Shown: in pieces, positions 9,780 to 19,862 of the stretch
Layout of the letters: the number at the start of each line of letters is the position of its first letter
How positions within the stretch are numbered: position 1 is the stretch's first letter
NCBI GenBank assembly: GCA_005883575.1
Contig: VBFH01000030.1
Span: 1 to 64,000, forward strand
Source of the DNA: Chloroflexota bacterium
Lineage (GTDB): Bacteria; Chloroflexota; Dormibacteria; Dormibacterales; Dormibacteraceae
DNA: 64,000 bases
Direction: 5' to 3'
The notes under the pieces: generated by a model
Database searches by the model: none
What the model saw: only the letters and a program-made list of their open reading frames with translations
Told to the model about the DNA's origin: nothing
Program-made: the position numbers and the translations under genes

Positions 9780-10623
9780 AGTGGTCGTAGCCGGTGCTCT
9801 TGAGGTCAGCGCCGGCGACCTTCACGGTTTTGCCCGCGGTCATCGTGCCGATCACGTGCAGGCCGGCTTTGGCGATCGCACTCTCCGGGCCCGCGCAGAC
9901 CAACTCCGCCTCCTCGCCACTTGTGAGCGCCTCCTCGAGCGTCGCGCCGGCGGCGCATGGAACCTTGTCGGCGTGCAGCTCGCAGCCGACGCCCGACATG
10001 GCCGCGAACTTCTCCATCTCCCGCACCAGGCCGTCCGAGATGTCGCCGCAGCACAGGCCCAGGTGGTTGAGCCGGCGGCCTTCATCGATCAGGGGAACAA
10101 GCCTGTGCGCCAGATGCTCGCGCAGAGCAGCCGCCGCGCCGCCGAGCGGGCCGGTGACACCTACCGACCATCCGGCCTGCGCGTCTGAGCGCGCGAGCGG
10201 ACGTGAATCGGTCCGGCCTACGACTGTCAGCGACAGCACCGCCGGGCCGGCGATCGAGCTCATGTCGCCGCCCGCGATCCGCAGGTTGAAGCGTTCGGCG
10301 ACCGCGTCCATTCCCGCGTAGAGACCGCTGACATCCTCCACTTTCCAGTGTTTCGGTATGGCGATTGACGCCAGCGCCCAGTCAGGCTGGGCGCCCTTCG
10401 CGGCCAGGTCACCGAGCGCCAGCGCGAGCGCCCGCCATCCGGCGTCCTCGGCGCTCGTCCATTCGAGGTCGAAGTGCACACCCTCGACGAACATGTCCGC
10501 GCTGGCGACGAGATAACCGCTTCCCTCCGCGATGACCGCTGCGTCGTCCAGCCCGGCCCCAGCGCCGAGGTAGGGCCTGATGCGCTCGAGGAGCCCGAGT
10601 TCGCCTACCCCCTGCACGTTCAC
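9772..10623 (-). CDS. thiL: thiamine-monophosphate kinase
   Basis: GELGLLERIRPYLGAGAGLDDAAVIAEGSGYLVASADMFVEGVHFDLEWTSAEDAGWRALA; start placed at VNVQGVGELG. Confidence 0.92.
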   Translation of the reverse strand: MNVQGVGELGLLERIRPYLGAGAGLDDAAVIAEGSGYLVASADMFVEGVHFDLEWTSAEDAGWRALALALGDLAAKGAQPDWALASIAIPKHWKVEDVSGLYAGMDAVAERFNLRIAGGDMSSIAGPAVLSLTVVGRTDSRPLARSDAQAGWSVGVTGPLGGAAAALREHLAHRLVPLIDEGRRLNHLGLCCGDISDGLVREMEKFAAMSGVGCELHADKVPCAAGATLEEALTSGEEAELVCAGPESAIAKAGLHVIGTMTAGKTVKVAGADLKSTGYDHFA

Positions 10624-11276
10624 GCCGTCAGCATGCCACGCAGCCGGCGCACGGCCTGCTCGGGGTCGGCCGCCTCGCTCACGGCCCGGATGACGCAAGC
10701 CCGGCGGATGCCGAGCGCCGTCAGCTGCGACAGGTTGGTCTCATCGATGCCGCCGATCGCAAAGACCGGCATGCTGGCCGTTGCCGCGACCGCCGCGATT
10801 CCGGCGGGGCCGATGACCTGCTTCTGAGGTTTGAGCGGCGTGGCAAAAGCCGGCCCACAGCCGACGTAATCCGCTCCGGGCTGAACAGCTTCGGCGCTGG
10901 ACGCGGAGACGCCGATGATCAGGCGGTCCCCGGCGACCTTGCGTGCCGAGGCGACGGACAGGTCATCCGGCCCGAGGTGCACGCCGTCGGCGCCGCTGAG
11001 TAGCGCGATGTCGACGTGGTCGTTGACGATGAACAGCGTTTCCCCGGCAATCCCGCGGAGGTCCCGCGCCAGCGCGAGCAGTTCGCCGCGCGGCAGCGAC
11101 TTGTGCCGCAGCTGAATGGCGTCGGCGCCGCCGCGGACGGCGGCCTTCGCGAGCTCGAGGACGCGCTCCCGTGTGGCGTCGGGCGTGATGACGTAGAGCC
11201 GGGCTGTCCCGAGCTTCAGGAGAGGATCTGGCGCAGCTTGTCCCGGAATGCCTTGGGTGCCGTGTCGCAATCGCAC
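10620..11276 (-). CDS. thiE: thiamine-phosphate synthase
   Basis: LYVITPDATRERVLELAKAAVRGGADAIQLRHKSLPRGELLALA … VNDHVDIALLSGADGVHLGPDDL; start uncertain. Confidence 0.92.
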   Translation of the reverse strand: MRLRHGTQGIPGQAAPDPLLKLGTARLYVITPDATRERVLELAKAAVRGGADAIQLRHKSLPRGELLALARDLRGIAGETLFIVNDHVDIALLSGADGVHLGPDDLSVASARKVAGDRLIIGVSASSAEAVQPGADYVGCGPAFATPLKPQKQVIGPAGIAAVAATASMPVFAIGGIDETNLSQLTALGIRRACVIRAVSEAADPEQAVRRLRGMLTA

Positions 11277-11434
11277 GAGTGCTTGACCACGCGCTTCAGG
11301 TGCTCCTGGAACTCATAGTGCTCCATGCAGTCGGGGCAGCCCTCCAGATGGAGCTGAACCTCCAGCGCTTCGGTGTTGGTCAGCTCCCGGTCGACAAAAC
11401 GGTCGAGCTTGTCAGAGCACTCTTCACATCTCAT
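11216..11434 (-). CDS. zinc-finger anti-sigma factor (RsrA/ZAS type)
   Basis: MRCEECSDKLDRFVDRELTNTEALEVQLHLEGCPDCMEHYEFQEHLKRVVKHSCDC; HxxxCxxC; 3' of the sigma gene. Confidence 0.85.
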   Translation of the reverse strand: MRCEECSDKLDRFVDRELTNTEALEVQLHLEGCPDCMEHYEFQEHLKRVVKHSCDCDTAPKAFRDKLRQILS

Positions 11435-12009
11435 TGCTGTGACACCTGAGTCATCCCGCCTGGCCGCACGATACCCGATTCGACGGCGTAGTCATAGAGG
11501 GATTTTTGAAGCTGCTGGCGGGCTCGGTGAAGGCGGGACATGACCGTTCCGATGGGCACGCCCAGGGCCTGCGCGGCGTCCTTGTAGGAGAAGCCTTCGA
11601 CATCGACCAGGACCACGACCTCGCGGTGCAGCGGGGGCAGCTTGTCCACCGCCGCGACGACCTCCGAGGCGGCGATCTTGTCGAGCACGTCGGACTCGGG
11701 CCGGGCGCCCTCGTCGCGGAGCTTGTCGTAGAGGACGAACTCGCCGACGTCGTCAAGGCTCACGTCGTCTTTGCGCGAGCCCTTGAAGCGATCCCAAAAG
11801 AGGTTGCGCATGATCGCGAAGAGCCAGGCCTTCATGTTCGTGCCCTGCTGGTAGCTGTGCTGGTAGCGCAGCGCGCGAAGGTAGGCCTCCTGTACGAGGT
11901 CCTGCGCCTGATCGGGGTCATGGGTGAGCCGGAGCGCGCCCCTGTACAAGGTGTCGAGATGTGTCAATGCCTCTTCCGCGAAGGCGGTTTGGGCGGCTGG
12001 TTCCGCCAT
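11431..12009 (-). CDS. ECF RNA polymerase sigma factor (SigR/SigH-like)
   Basis: LTHDPDQAQDLVQEAYLRALRY … WLFAIMRNLFWDRFKGSRKD … GFSYKDAAQALGVPIGTVMSRLHRARQQL. Confidence 0.92.
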   Translation of the reverse strand: MAEPAAQTAFAEEALTHLDTLYRGALRLTHDPDQAQDLVQEAYLRALRYQHSYQQGTNMKAWLFAIMRNLFWDRFKGSRKDDVSLDDVGEFVLYDKLRDEGARPESDVLDKIAASEVVAAVDKLPPLHREVVVLVDVEGFSYKDAAQALGVPIGTVMSRLHRARQQLQKSLYDYAVESGIVRPGGMTQVSQQ

Positions 12010-12077
12010 CAGTAATGCCAGTGTAGGAGCACCTGCCTTCTCCCCATTGCAAATGACCAGAGGCGGAAACTATTCCC

Positions 12078-13127
12078 GTGACACGACTGGCTGGGGATCG
12101 ATTGCGGGTGATCCAGGTCGGAATGGGTTTCTGGGGCCGCGACTGGGCGCGCATGGTGATTCCCGAGATTCCCGAGGTGGAGCTTGTCGGCGTCGTCGAC
12201 TCCGACGCTCGCGCCATCGGCCTGCTGCAGGAACAGCTCCCCATCTCACCGCGGCGATGCTTCAGCTCGCTCGAGGGTGCCCTCGACGCGACCCCGGCCG
12301 ATGCCGTCCTCGTGACCACGACGCTGCCGGGACACGCTCCGATCACCCGAGCTGCCCTGGACGCGGGTCTCCATGTCCTGGTCGAGAAGCCGTTCACGGA
12401 TACGCTCGAGTGCGCTCAGGAGCTGGTGGACCTGGCCGCCGCCAAAGGCTCGACGCTGATGGTCAGCCAGAACTACCGCTTCTTCCCCGCCGTCCGGACC
12501 GCGGCCGCATTGGTCAAAGAGGCCTCGCTTGGAGAGCTGTACGAGGTCTCGATCGACTTTCGCCGCAACGACCCGTCGCCGCCCAACCCGTCCCGCCGGC
12601 ATCACACCCACGACGTCCAGCCACTGCTGATCGACATGTCGATCCACCACTTCGATCTGCTACGTCTCATCCTCGGCAGCGAGCCGAAAAGCATCACATG
12701 CGAGGCGTGGAACCGGCCCTGGAGCGGTTTTCAGGGTCCTTGTGCGGCGGTCGCGTCGATACGATTTGACAGCGCAGTTGTGGTCAGCTATCGGGGGAGT
12801 TGGATCAGCGCCGGACCTGAGACGGCGTGGGCTGGCGAGTGGACCATGGAGTTCGAGAGGGGCCAGCTTTCCTTCACCAGTCGCGGGGAGGACAACGTCC
12901 CCCAGGACAAGGTGGTGCTGAGGCCACGCCGGGGCAGGGCCAGGACGGTCGCGCTGCCAAGCCTCGCCCACATCGACCGCGCCGGGTCCCTTGCCGAGTT
13001 CGCATCGTCGCTGCGCGAGCGCCGGGAGCCTGAAACCTCCGGACGCGACAACCTCGGCACTGTCGCGTTCATGACTGCCGCGGTGAAGGCCACGGAACGG
13101 CGCGAATGGGTTGAGGTGGAAAAGTAA
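12078..13127 (+). CDS. Gfo/Idh/MocA-family oxidoreductase
   Basis: LRVIQVGMGFWGRDWARMVI … VLVEKPFTDTLECAQELVDLA … SQNYRFFPAV. Confidence 0.9.
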   Translation: MTRLAGDRLRVIQVGMGFWGRDWARMVIPEIPEVELVGVVDSDARAIGLLQEQLPISPRRCFSSLEGALDATPADAVLVTTTLPGHAPITRAALDAGLHVLVEKPFTDTLECAQELVDLAAAKGSTLMVSQNYRFFPAVRTAAALVKEASLGELYEVSIDFRRNDPSPPNPSRRHHTHDVQPLLIDMSIHHFDLLRLILGSEPKSITCEAWNRPWSGFQGPCAAVASIRFDSAVVVSYRGSWISAGPETAWAGEWTMEFERGQLSFTSRGEDNVPQDKVVLRPRRGRARTVALPSLAHIDRAGSLAEFASSLRERREPETSGRDNLGTVAFMTAAVKATERREWVEVEK

Positions 13128-13133
13128 GCGTCC

Positions 13134-14192
13134 GTGGCCTCCGCGTCTATCGAGCACGTGACCAAACGCTTCCCCGGTGGTGAGATCGCGATCAATGACC
13201 TATCCCTCGAGATCAGGAACGGCGAATTCCTGGTCCTCGTCGGCCCCTCCGGCTGCGGGAAGTCAACGGCGCTGCGGATGCTGGCCGGAGTGGAAGACGT
13301 CAGCGAGGGCGTGATCAAGATCGACGGGCGGGTCGTCAACGACGTGCCAGAGAGGAAGCGCGATGTGGCGATGGTTTTCCAGACGTACGCTCTTTATCCG
13401 CACCTGTCCGCGTTCGAGAACATCGCCTTCGGAATGCGGCTCCATGGTATGGCTCAGGAGGACATCGAAGCGTGCGTCGGCCGCGCAGCGGAGATTCTCG
13501 AGCTTGGTCCTTTCCTGCATCGCAAGCCGCGCCAGCTTTCAGGCGGCCAGCAGCAGCGCGTTGCGGTCGCCCGCGCGATCGTCCGGGATCCGCAGGTCTT
13601 CCTTTTCGACGAACCCTTGTCGAGCATCGACGCCAAGCTACGTGAGCAGATGCGCGTCGAGCTGCGAAAGATCCATCGGACGCTGCGCTCGACATTCATC
13701 TATGTCACTCACGATCAGGTCGAGGCGATGGCCCTGGGCGACCGGATCGCCGTCATGGAGGCCGGGGTGCTTCAGCAGGTGGGGACACCGCGAGAGGTCT
13801 ATGACCATCCGGCCAACCTCTTTGTGGCCGGGTTCATCGGCTCTCCAGCCATGAACTTCATCCCCGTCAGCGTCAGCGGCAGAACGGCGAAGGCGCGGGC
13901 CCTGGAGCTCGAGCTTCCGTACGGGCCCCATCTCGACGAGGCAATCCTCGGCATTCGCCCGGAAGCGCTGAGCCAACGGGTCTCGGCCGGAGGGGCGATG
14001 ATTGATATGGAGGTCGACCTGGCCGAGAACGTCGGTCGGGACCAGTTTGTTCACGGCTTGGTAGGAGGCGATGCAATCGTGGCTCGTATCGATCCGAACG
14101 TGAAGGTGACGCAGGGCGAACGTGTTCGGCTCGCCGTCGACACAAGGCTCGTCCACCTATTCGACCCCAAGACGGGGCTCTCGGTCCTGTGA
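13134..14192 (+). CDS. ugpC: sugar ABC transporter ATP-binding protein (UgpC/MsmK family)
   Basis: [26 protein letters not shown] … [38 protein letters not shown]-terminal TOBE. Confidence 0.93.
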   Translation: MASASIEHVTKRFPGGEIAINDLSLEIRNGEFLVLVGPSGCGKSTALRMLAGVEDVSEGVIKIDGRVVNDVPERKRDVAMVFQTYALYPHLSAFENIAFGMRLHGMAQEDIEACVGRAAEILELGPFLHRKPRQLSGGQQQRVAVARAIVRDPQVFLFDEPLSSIDAKLREQMRVELRKIHRTLRSTFIYVTHDQVEAMALGDRIAVMEAGVLQQVGTPREVYDHPANLFVAGFIGSPAMNFIPVSVSGRTAKARALELELPYGPHLDEAILGIRPEALSQRVSAGGAMIDMEVDLAENVGRDQFVHGLVGGDAIVARIDPNVKVTQGERVRLAVDTRLVHLFDPKTGLSVL

Positions 14193-15046
14193 TCGCCCGC
14201 GCGCCGTTTGGGCGGACGGGTCATGAAAGCAGCCGCGCGATCTTTGGCGCGGCCGCGCTGTCCCAGGTCACGCAGTCCGTGGCCGATCGCACCCTGGAGG
14301 TGCTCCTGAACTACGGCGTAAATCACATCGACACGGCAGCCGGCTACGGTGATTCCGAGCTGCGTATCGCGCCGTGGCTCAAGCGTCAGCGCGGCGACTT
14401 CTTTCTGGCGACCAAGACCGGGGAACGCAAGGCCGACGCGGCTCGCGAACAACTACATCGCTCGCTCGACCGTCTGGGCGTCGACCACGTCGACCTGTGG
14501 CAGCTGCACAGCCTCGCCGATCCGATCGAGTGGGATACCGCGCTCAGCCCTGGGGGCGTCATCGAAGCGGCCGTCGAAGCGCGCGACCGGGGCTTGGTGA
14601 GGTTCATCGGAGTCACCGGGCACGGCATCCAGATCGCTGCCAATCACCGGCGCTCGCTAACGCGATTTGACTTCGATGCGGTCCTCCTGCCCTACAACTT
14701 CGTGACCATGCAGGAGCCCTACTACGCCAAGAACTTCGACGCGCTTGTCAGCACATGCGCCGAGCGCAAGGTCGCCGTGCAGACGATCAAGTCGATCGCG
14801 CTGCGGCCATGGATGGGACGGGACCACACCCGCACGACCTGGTACGAGCCGTTAGAGGATCAATCTCAGATCGACCTCGCAGTCTGGTGGGTGCTCGGGC
14901 ATCCGGCAGTCTTTCTCAACACGGTCGGCGATGTCGACCTTCTGCCTCGAGTGCTCGACGCCGCATCCCGTTTCGAGAGGCGTCCAAGCGATGAAGAGAT
15001 GTCGCGCCTGATCGAGCGCGCGCAGCTCGAGCCGATCTTTCCCTGA
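14189..15046 (+). CDS. aldo/keto reductase
   Basis: [27 protein letters not shown] … [21 protein letters not shown] overlap with the preceding gene. Confidence 0.88.
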   Translation: MIARAPFGRTGHESSRAIFGAAALSQVTQSVADRTLEVLLNYGVNHIDTAAGYGDSELRIAPWLKRQRGDFFLATKTGERKADAAREQLHRSLDRLGVDHVDLWQLHSLADPIEWDTALSPGGVIEAAVEARDRGLVRFIGVTGHGIQIAANHRRSLTRFDFDAVLLPYNFVTMQEPYYAKNFDALVSTCAERKVAVQTIKSIALRPWMGRDHTRTTWYEPLEDQSQIDLAVWWVLGHPAVFLNTVGDVDLLPRVLDAASRFERRPSDEEMSRLIERAQLEPIFP

Positions 15047-15061
15047 AACCCTCGAGGGCAA

Positions 15062-15970
15062 TCAGCCCTTGATGCTACCCGCCGTGACGCCCTGGATGAA
15101 GAAACGCTGGAAGGCGATGAAGAGAGCCACGATCGGAAGGACGATCAGAGTCGACGCGGCCATCAGGAGGTTGTAGGCCACGTCGTGTGACTGCCGGTAG
15201 AACTGCAGACCGATCGACAGCGGATACTTCGACTCGTCCTGCAGGAACAGCAGAGGGGCGAGGAACTCGCCCCAGGCCTGAACCGCGGCAAATATGGTTA
15301 CTGCCGCGACCGCCGGCTTGGCCAGGGGAAGAATGATGTGCAGGAAGACCTGGAACTCGTTCGCGCCGTCGATCCGGGCGGCCTCTGAGATCTCGTTCGG
15401 CAGGCTCAGATAGAACTGCCGCATCAGGAAGATGAAAAACGGGCTGCCGAAGAACGCGGGCACGATCATCGGCAGGAACGTGTTGATCCAGCCGAGCTTC
15501 GCGAAGATATCGAAAAGAGCGACGATCAAAACCGGGAACGGAAGGAAGATCGTCGCCATGCATATGCCGAAAACGAAGTCACGTCCCGGCCACTTGACGC
15601 GCGAGAAGCCATACGCGATCAAAGGATTGGACATCGCCGCACCCAGGGTGACGCCCGAGGTCAGGAGGACCGAGTTGAGGAGGAACGTGCCGAAGGGTAT
15701 GTAGGTGACAGCTCTGTAAAAGTTGCCGAAGTCGAAGACCTGGGGAATCAGCGTCGGAGGAAAGTTCGTCAGCTCGGCGGTGGTTTTCACCGCCGAGTTC
15801 ACCATCCAGTAGAAGGGCAGCAGGAAGAATATGCACGCGATGATCAGGCCGATCCGCACCAGCACGCCCTTCGGTACCAAGCGGTCCATGAGCGGCGGGC
15901 GTGGCCTTGGGAAGTGCGCTACGGTCAGCGGCGGGGCTGGGGCTTCTCTTGCTTCCCGAGCTGTGGCCAT
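15062..15970 (-). CDS. carbohydrate ABC transporter permease (MalG-like)
   Basis: RIGLIIACIFFLLPFYWMVNSAVKTTAEL … EISEAARIDGANEFQVFLHIILPLAKPAVAA EAA loop. Confidence 0.93.
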   Translation of the reverse strand: MATAREAREAPAPPLTVAHFPRPRPPLMDRLVPKGVLVRIGLIIACIFFLLPFYWMVNSAVKTTAELTNFPPTLIPQVFDFGNFYRAVTYIPFGTFLLNSVLLTSGVTLGAAMSNPLIAYGFSRVKWPGRDFVFGICMATIFLPFPVLIVALFDIFAKLGWINTFLPMIVPAFFGSPFFIFLMRQFYLSLPNEISEAARIDGANEFQVFLHIILPLAKPAVAAVTIFAAVQAWGEFLAPLLFLQDESKYPLSIGLQFYRQSHDVAYNLLMAASTLIVLPIVALFIAFQRFFIQGVTAGSIKG

Positions 15971-15972
15971 TG

Positions 15973-16929
15973 CTAGGCTCCTTCGTAGTGGACCCAGTAC
16001 TGGGACCACCTCATGATCAGCAGCGCGAGGACGATGCTGATCAAGAACAGCACCCACGCCATGGCGGACGCGTACCCCATGTCGCTGTACTGGAAGGCGT
16101 TCTTGTACAGGTAGAAGACGTAGAAAAGCAGCGAGTTGTCGGGGCCCGCCGTGTACGCGGCGCCACCGCTGGTCCCCCCGACCAGGATGTACGCAGGGGT
16201 AAAGATCTGGAGCCCGAGGATGGTGCCGTACAGCAGGTCGTAGAGGATCACGGGAGTGATGAGCGGAACGGTGATGTGCCAGAAGCGACGCAGCGGACCC
16301 GCTCCCTCGAGCCTCGCTGACTCGTAGAGCTCAGTCGGGACCGCGCGCAGGGACGCCAGGAAGATCAGCGCGGGCCCCCCCGCGCCCAGCTGGGCCAGGA
16401 TCACCACCGAGACCTTCGTCCAGCTGGGGTCACCCAACCAGTTGATCGTCGGCACGTGGAACAGGCCGAGGAAGAAGTTCACCAGGCCGAAACCTGGGTT
16501 CAGAAGAACGATGAAGATGAACGTCAGCGCAAAGAGGGGCAGGATCGAAGGCAGGTAGAAGGCCGCCCGGTAGATCGCGACCTCACGCACGTTCTGGTTC
16601 ATCAGCATGGCCAGGACGATCGCCACCACCAGGCCGATCGGCACGGCGAGAAGGGTGTAGTACGCCGTGTTGTAGAGCGACTTGAAAAAGAGCGGGTCGG
16701 TGAACATGTGCTTGTAGTTCGCAAAACCGACCGGGACCGCGTCACCGAAGCCTGAGTACGACTGGAAGCTCAGGTAGAGCGAGTAGATGATCGGGTACAG
16801 CGTGAAGGCAAAAAAGCCGATGACCCAGGGAAGTACGAACGGGGCCGCGGTCCGCAGCTGGCGCCACTCGCTGGCGGTCAGGTGGACACGGGGAGCGGCG
16901 ATCAACGCCGCCCCCCGCTGACTCTGCAC
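15973..16929 (-). CDS. carbohydrate ABC transporter permease (MalF-like)
   Basis: PFVLPWVIGFFAFTLYPIIYSLYLSFQ … VPTELYESARLEGAGPLRRFWHITVPLITPVI EAA-type loop. Confidence 0.93.
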   Translation of the reverse strand: MQSQRGAALIAAPRVHLTASEWRQLRTAAPFVLPWVIGFFAFTLYPIIYSLYLSFQSYSGFGDAVPVGFANYKHMFTDPLFFKSLYNTAYYTLLAVPIGLVVAIVLAMLMNQNVREVAIYRAAFYLPSILPLFALTFIFIVLLNPGFGLVNFFLGLFHVPTINWLGDPSWTKVSVVILAQLGAGGPALIFLASLRAVPTELYESARLEGAGPLRRFWHITVPLITPVILYDLLYGTILGLQIFTPAYILVGGTSGGAAYTAGPDNSLLFYVFYLYKNAFQYSDMGYASAMAWVLFLISIVLALLIMRWSQYWVHYEGA

Positions 16930-16961
16930 GTCACTGCGGAGTCAACTCGCAAAGTAAACCG

Positions 16962-18305
16962 TCAGGGCAACGGACAGTACTGCTGCAGCTTGGCGTTGGT
17001 CGCGCTCGCTGCTGCAGCAAGCGCTGTCGCCGGAGCTGTCGTGTTGCGAACCGCCGCGTCCTGCGCCGTGCTCAGCTGGTCCCAGTAGAAGGCGCCGACT
17101 GGAAGTGGCGGCCTGCTGTGAGCCGCCGACAGCTGCTTCTGGAAGAACGCGTGGCCACCGGCGAAGAGGCTCGCGTCCTGGTCCAGCGCCTTGATCGTCG
17201 GCGTGTGCTGGCTATCTTTCGTGTACTGGCGCTGGCCCGGTTCGCCGGCGATGTACTTCATGAAGTCGAAGCCGGCCTTGGACTGCTTGGCGCCCTTCGG
17301 GATGACCATCGACCACCCGCCGGCCCACGTCGCCGGCTGGTCGCCCTGGTTTGGTACGGGGATGTAGGTGACCCCGTACTGCAGGTTCGGCGTGTATGTC
17401 GCGATGTTGCCGAGCACCCAGTCACCGCTGACCATGAACGCAACCTTGCCGAGCAAGAAGGCGTTCTGCTGCGCCGGCAGGTTGGGTGGAGCGTAGGTGC
17501 TGAGGAAGGTCTGGACCTGGCTCACGCCGAGAGCCTTGGACCAGTTGGTGAACATGTCCGTGAAGGCCTGCACGATCTTCGGGTCAGTCGGTGTGACCTT
17601 GCAGGCGCTCTTGTCGAAGAAGCTGCCTCCATAGACGAAGCCCCATGTGTAGTGCCAGCCCTGCTCGAACCAGGGCACAAAGCCGATCTGGGTGTACTTT
17701 CCAGACGAGTCCTTCTTGTTCACCTTGTTGGCCATCGTCCGGATCGTGTCGATCGTAGGCGGACCTTTGGCCGGGTCGAGTGCGCTGATATCAACGCCGG
17801 CGGCCTGCAACAGGTCCTTGCGGTAGTAAAGGGCGCGCGTGTCGGTGTCGAACGGAAGCGCGTAGGGCTTGCCTTTGAAGTTTGCCTCGGCCCAGGCGAA
17901 GTCGAGGTAGTTGCTGCTCAAGCTGGAAGCGCCGAACTGGCTCAAGTCCTCGAGCACGCCGGCGGCAGCTCGCTCGGCAACCGTGAACCGGTCGAGCATG
18001 TACACGTCGGGACCGGTCCCGCTGCGGACCGCCGTGGTGAGCTTGGCGATGTCCGTTTCCGAGCCGGGGACCTGCACCATCTTCACGCAGCCGACGCTGC
18101 TCTGCGAGTTGTATGCGTCGACGATGCGCTTCAGGCTGTCGGAGTCGGGCGGCGTATGCGAGGTCCAGAACGTGACCAGGCTGGTACCCGACTTACAGCC
18201 CGCAAGGGGCGGTCCGGCCTGGTTGCTGGTGCCTGTGCTGCAAGCTGTGATCACAAGGATCCCGAGCATCAGGGCTTTGATGCTCGATCGTGGAAGTAAC
18301 GTCAT
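16962..18305 (-). CDS. extracellular sugar-binding lipoprotein (ABC solute-binding family 1)
   Basis: Signal with lipobox-like ILVITACSTG; SLVTFWTSHTPPDSDSLKRIVDAYNSQ … TGPDVYMLDRFTVAERAAAGVLEDLS; start at MTLLPRSS. Confidence 0.9.
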   Translation of the reverse strand: MTLLPRSSIKALMLGILVITACSTGTSNQAGPPLAGCKSGTSLVTFWTSHTPPDSDSLKRIVDAYNSQSSVGCVKMVQVPGSETDIAKLTTAVRSGTGPDVYMLDRFTVAERAAAGVLEDLSQFGASSLSSNYLDFAWAEANFKGKPYALPFDTDTRALYYRKDLLQAAGVDISALDPAKGPPTIDTIRTMANKVNKKDSSGKYTQIGFVPWFEQGWHYTWGFVYGGSFFDKSACKVTPTDPKIVQAFTDMFTNWSKALGVSQVQTFLSTYAPPNLPAQQNAFLLGKVAFMVSGDWVLGNIATYTPNLQYGVTYIPVPNQGDQPATWAGGWSMVIPKGAKQSKAGFDFMKYIAGEPGQRQYTKDSQHTPTIKALDQDASLFAGGHAFFQKQLSAAHSRPPLPVGAFYWDQLSTAQDAAVRNTTAPATALAAAASATNAKLQQYCPLP

Positions 18306-18434
18306 GGGCCTTTCCTCCGTCACTGAGACCTGTACCCCACGCCTTCTTCCCGGATCTGACGAGACCGGGGCGAGAGCGCGCCGGCGTGAGGCCGCGAAGT
18401 ACTCCAAAGGTAAATTTTCGCGACTGGCCACTCG

Positions 18435-19862
18435 ATGTCAACTCGGACGAGGGATGTGATCTCGCGCAGGCGCTTCCTGGCCGGGCTCGCGGCCGCGGGT
18501 TTGGGCGCTGCCGCAGCGGTTGCATGGCTCGTTCGAGGGCCCTGGCCTGGGCCCGCGATGCCTGATCCGGACCAGATTGCGGCCGACATGCGGGCAGAGT
18601 TCCTCAGGGCCTGGGAGTCATACAGGCGGTTCGCCTGGGGCCATGACGAGCTCAAGCCCTTGTCCGGCACATACCAGGAATTCTTCGCGCCCGGGCACCC
18701 GGTCGGCCTCACCATCGTCGAGTCGCTCGACACCCTGTACCTGATGGCGCTCGACGACGAGCTCGCAAGCAGCGTGCGCTGGATCGAGACGAGCCTCGAC
18801 CTGGACATCGACGCACGGTTCCAGGTCTTCGAGACCGTCATTCGTTTGCTCGGTGGTCTACTTGCCGGCCACCTTGCGTCCGGAGACGCGATGCTGCTCG
18901 CCAAGGCGAAAGAGCTCGCCGACCGCCTGCTTCCCGCCTTCACCAGATCGCCCACCGGGATGCCCTACCGGTTCGTGAACCTGCACTCCGGCGCGGTCGA
19001 CACGCCTGCCAACTATGTGGCCGAGATCGGCACCAACCTGGTCGAGCTCGGCACGCTGAGCCGCCTGACCGGAGACGACCGGTATCTCAAGGTCGCGAAA
19101 CGCGCAGCGCAGACTGTCTACGAACGGCGCTCAGCGCTCGACCTGGTTGGGACGACGCTCGACGTCGAGACAGGGGGTTGGCTCGACGCGGTGTCCCCGG
19201 GCCCTCAGCCGCCCGTCGACTCCTACTACGAGTCTTTGCTCGACGGTCATCGACTCTTCGGCGACGCCGATCTGCTGGCGTGGTTCCAGACCCTGAGCTC
19301 GGCGCTCCAAAGACGCCAGTGGGATGTGGTGGACGGCCGGGCATGGTACCGGAGGGTCCAGTTCCAGACTGGAACGCTCGTGGACAACCACGAGTCCGAG
19401 CTCGCCGCCTTCTGGGCCGGCAGCCTGGCCGAGGCCGGCATGCCGACCGACGCCCGGCGATTTCTCGATTCCTATCAGTCGGTGCTCGATCGTTTCGTGC
19501 TGTTTCCAGAGGAGTGGGACTACGAAGACATGTCGGTACTTGACCCGAGCTATCAGCTGCGCCCCGAGTACGCCGATTCCTGCCTGGCGATGTTCATCAC
19601 CAGCGGTGGATCAGAGGAATACCGACGGCGCGCCTATCAGCTCTACCAGGCGATGAAGGCCCACTGCCGGGTCGCCAACGGTTACACGATCGTGACCGAT
19701 GTCACCCGCAGGCCGATGTCCCTGGGCGACCTGACACCCGCGTATTGGTTCTCTGAGAACATGAAGTACTTCTACTTACTATTCGCCCACGCACCGCGCT
19801 TCGACTACAAGAGCAACTGCCTGAGCACCGAGGGCAAAGTCTTCCTCGGGCTTCGTCGCTAG
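18435..19862 (+). CDS. GH47-family class I alpha-1,2-mannosidase with Tat-like signal
   Basis: SRRRFLAGLAAAG signal; WESYRRFAWGHDELKPLSG, TIVESLDTLYLMALDDEL, FQVFETVIRLLGGLLAGHLASGD, LRPEYADSCLAMF, YWFSENMKYFYLLFA…LSTEGKVF match GH47 signature blocks. Confidence 0.85.
   Translation: MSTRTRDVISRRRFLAGLAAAGLGAAAAVAWLVRGPWPGPAMPDPDQIAADMRAEFLRAWESYRRFAWGHDELKPLSGTYQEFFAPGHPVGLTIVESLDTLYLMALDDELASSVRWIETSLDLDIDARFQVFETVIRLLGGLLAGHLASGDAMLLAKAKELADRLLPAFTRSPTGMPYRFVNLHSGAVDTPANYVAEIGTNLVELGTLSRLTGDDRYLKVAKRAAQTVYERRSALDLVGTTLDVETGGWLDAVSPGPQPPVDSYYESLLDGHRLFGDADLLAWFQTLSSALQRRQWDVVDGRAWYRRVQFQTGTLVDNHESELAAFWAGSLAEAGMPTDARRFLDSYQSVLDRFVLFPEEWDYEDMSVLDPSYQLRPEYADSCLAMFITSGGSEEYRRRAYQLYQAMKAHCRVANGYTIVTDVTRRPMSLGDLTPAYWFSENMKYFYLLFAHAPRFDYKSNCLSTEGKVFLGLRR

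Noticed and set aside
17118-18299. 393-aa plus-strand ORF opposite the sugar-binding protein gene
   Set aside because: Antisense shadow ORF of high-GC coding DNA; the minus-strand protein has clear family motifs, this one has none
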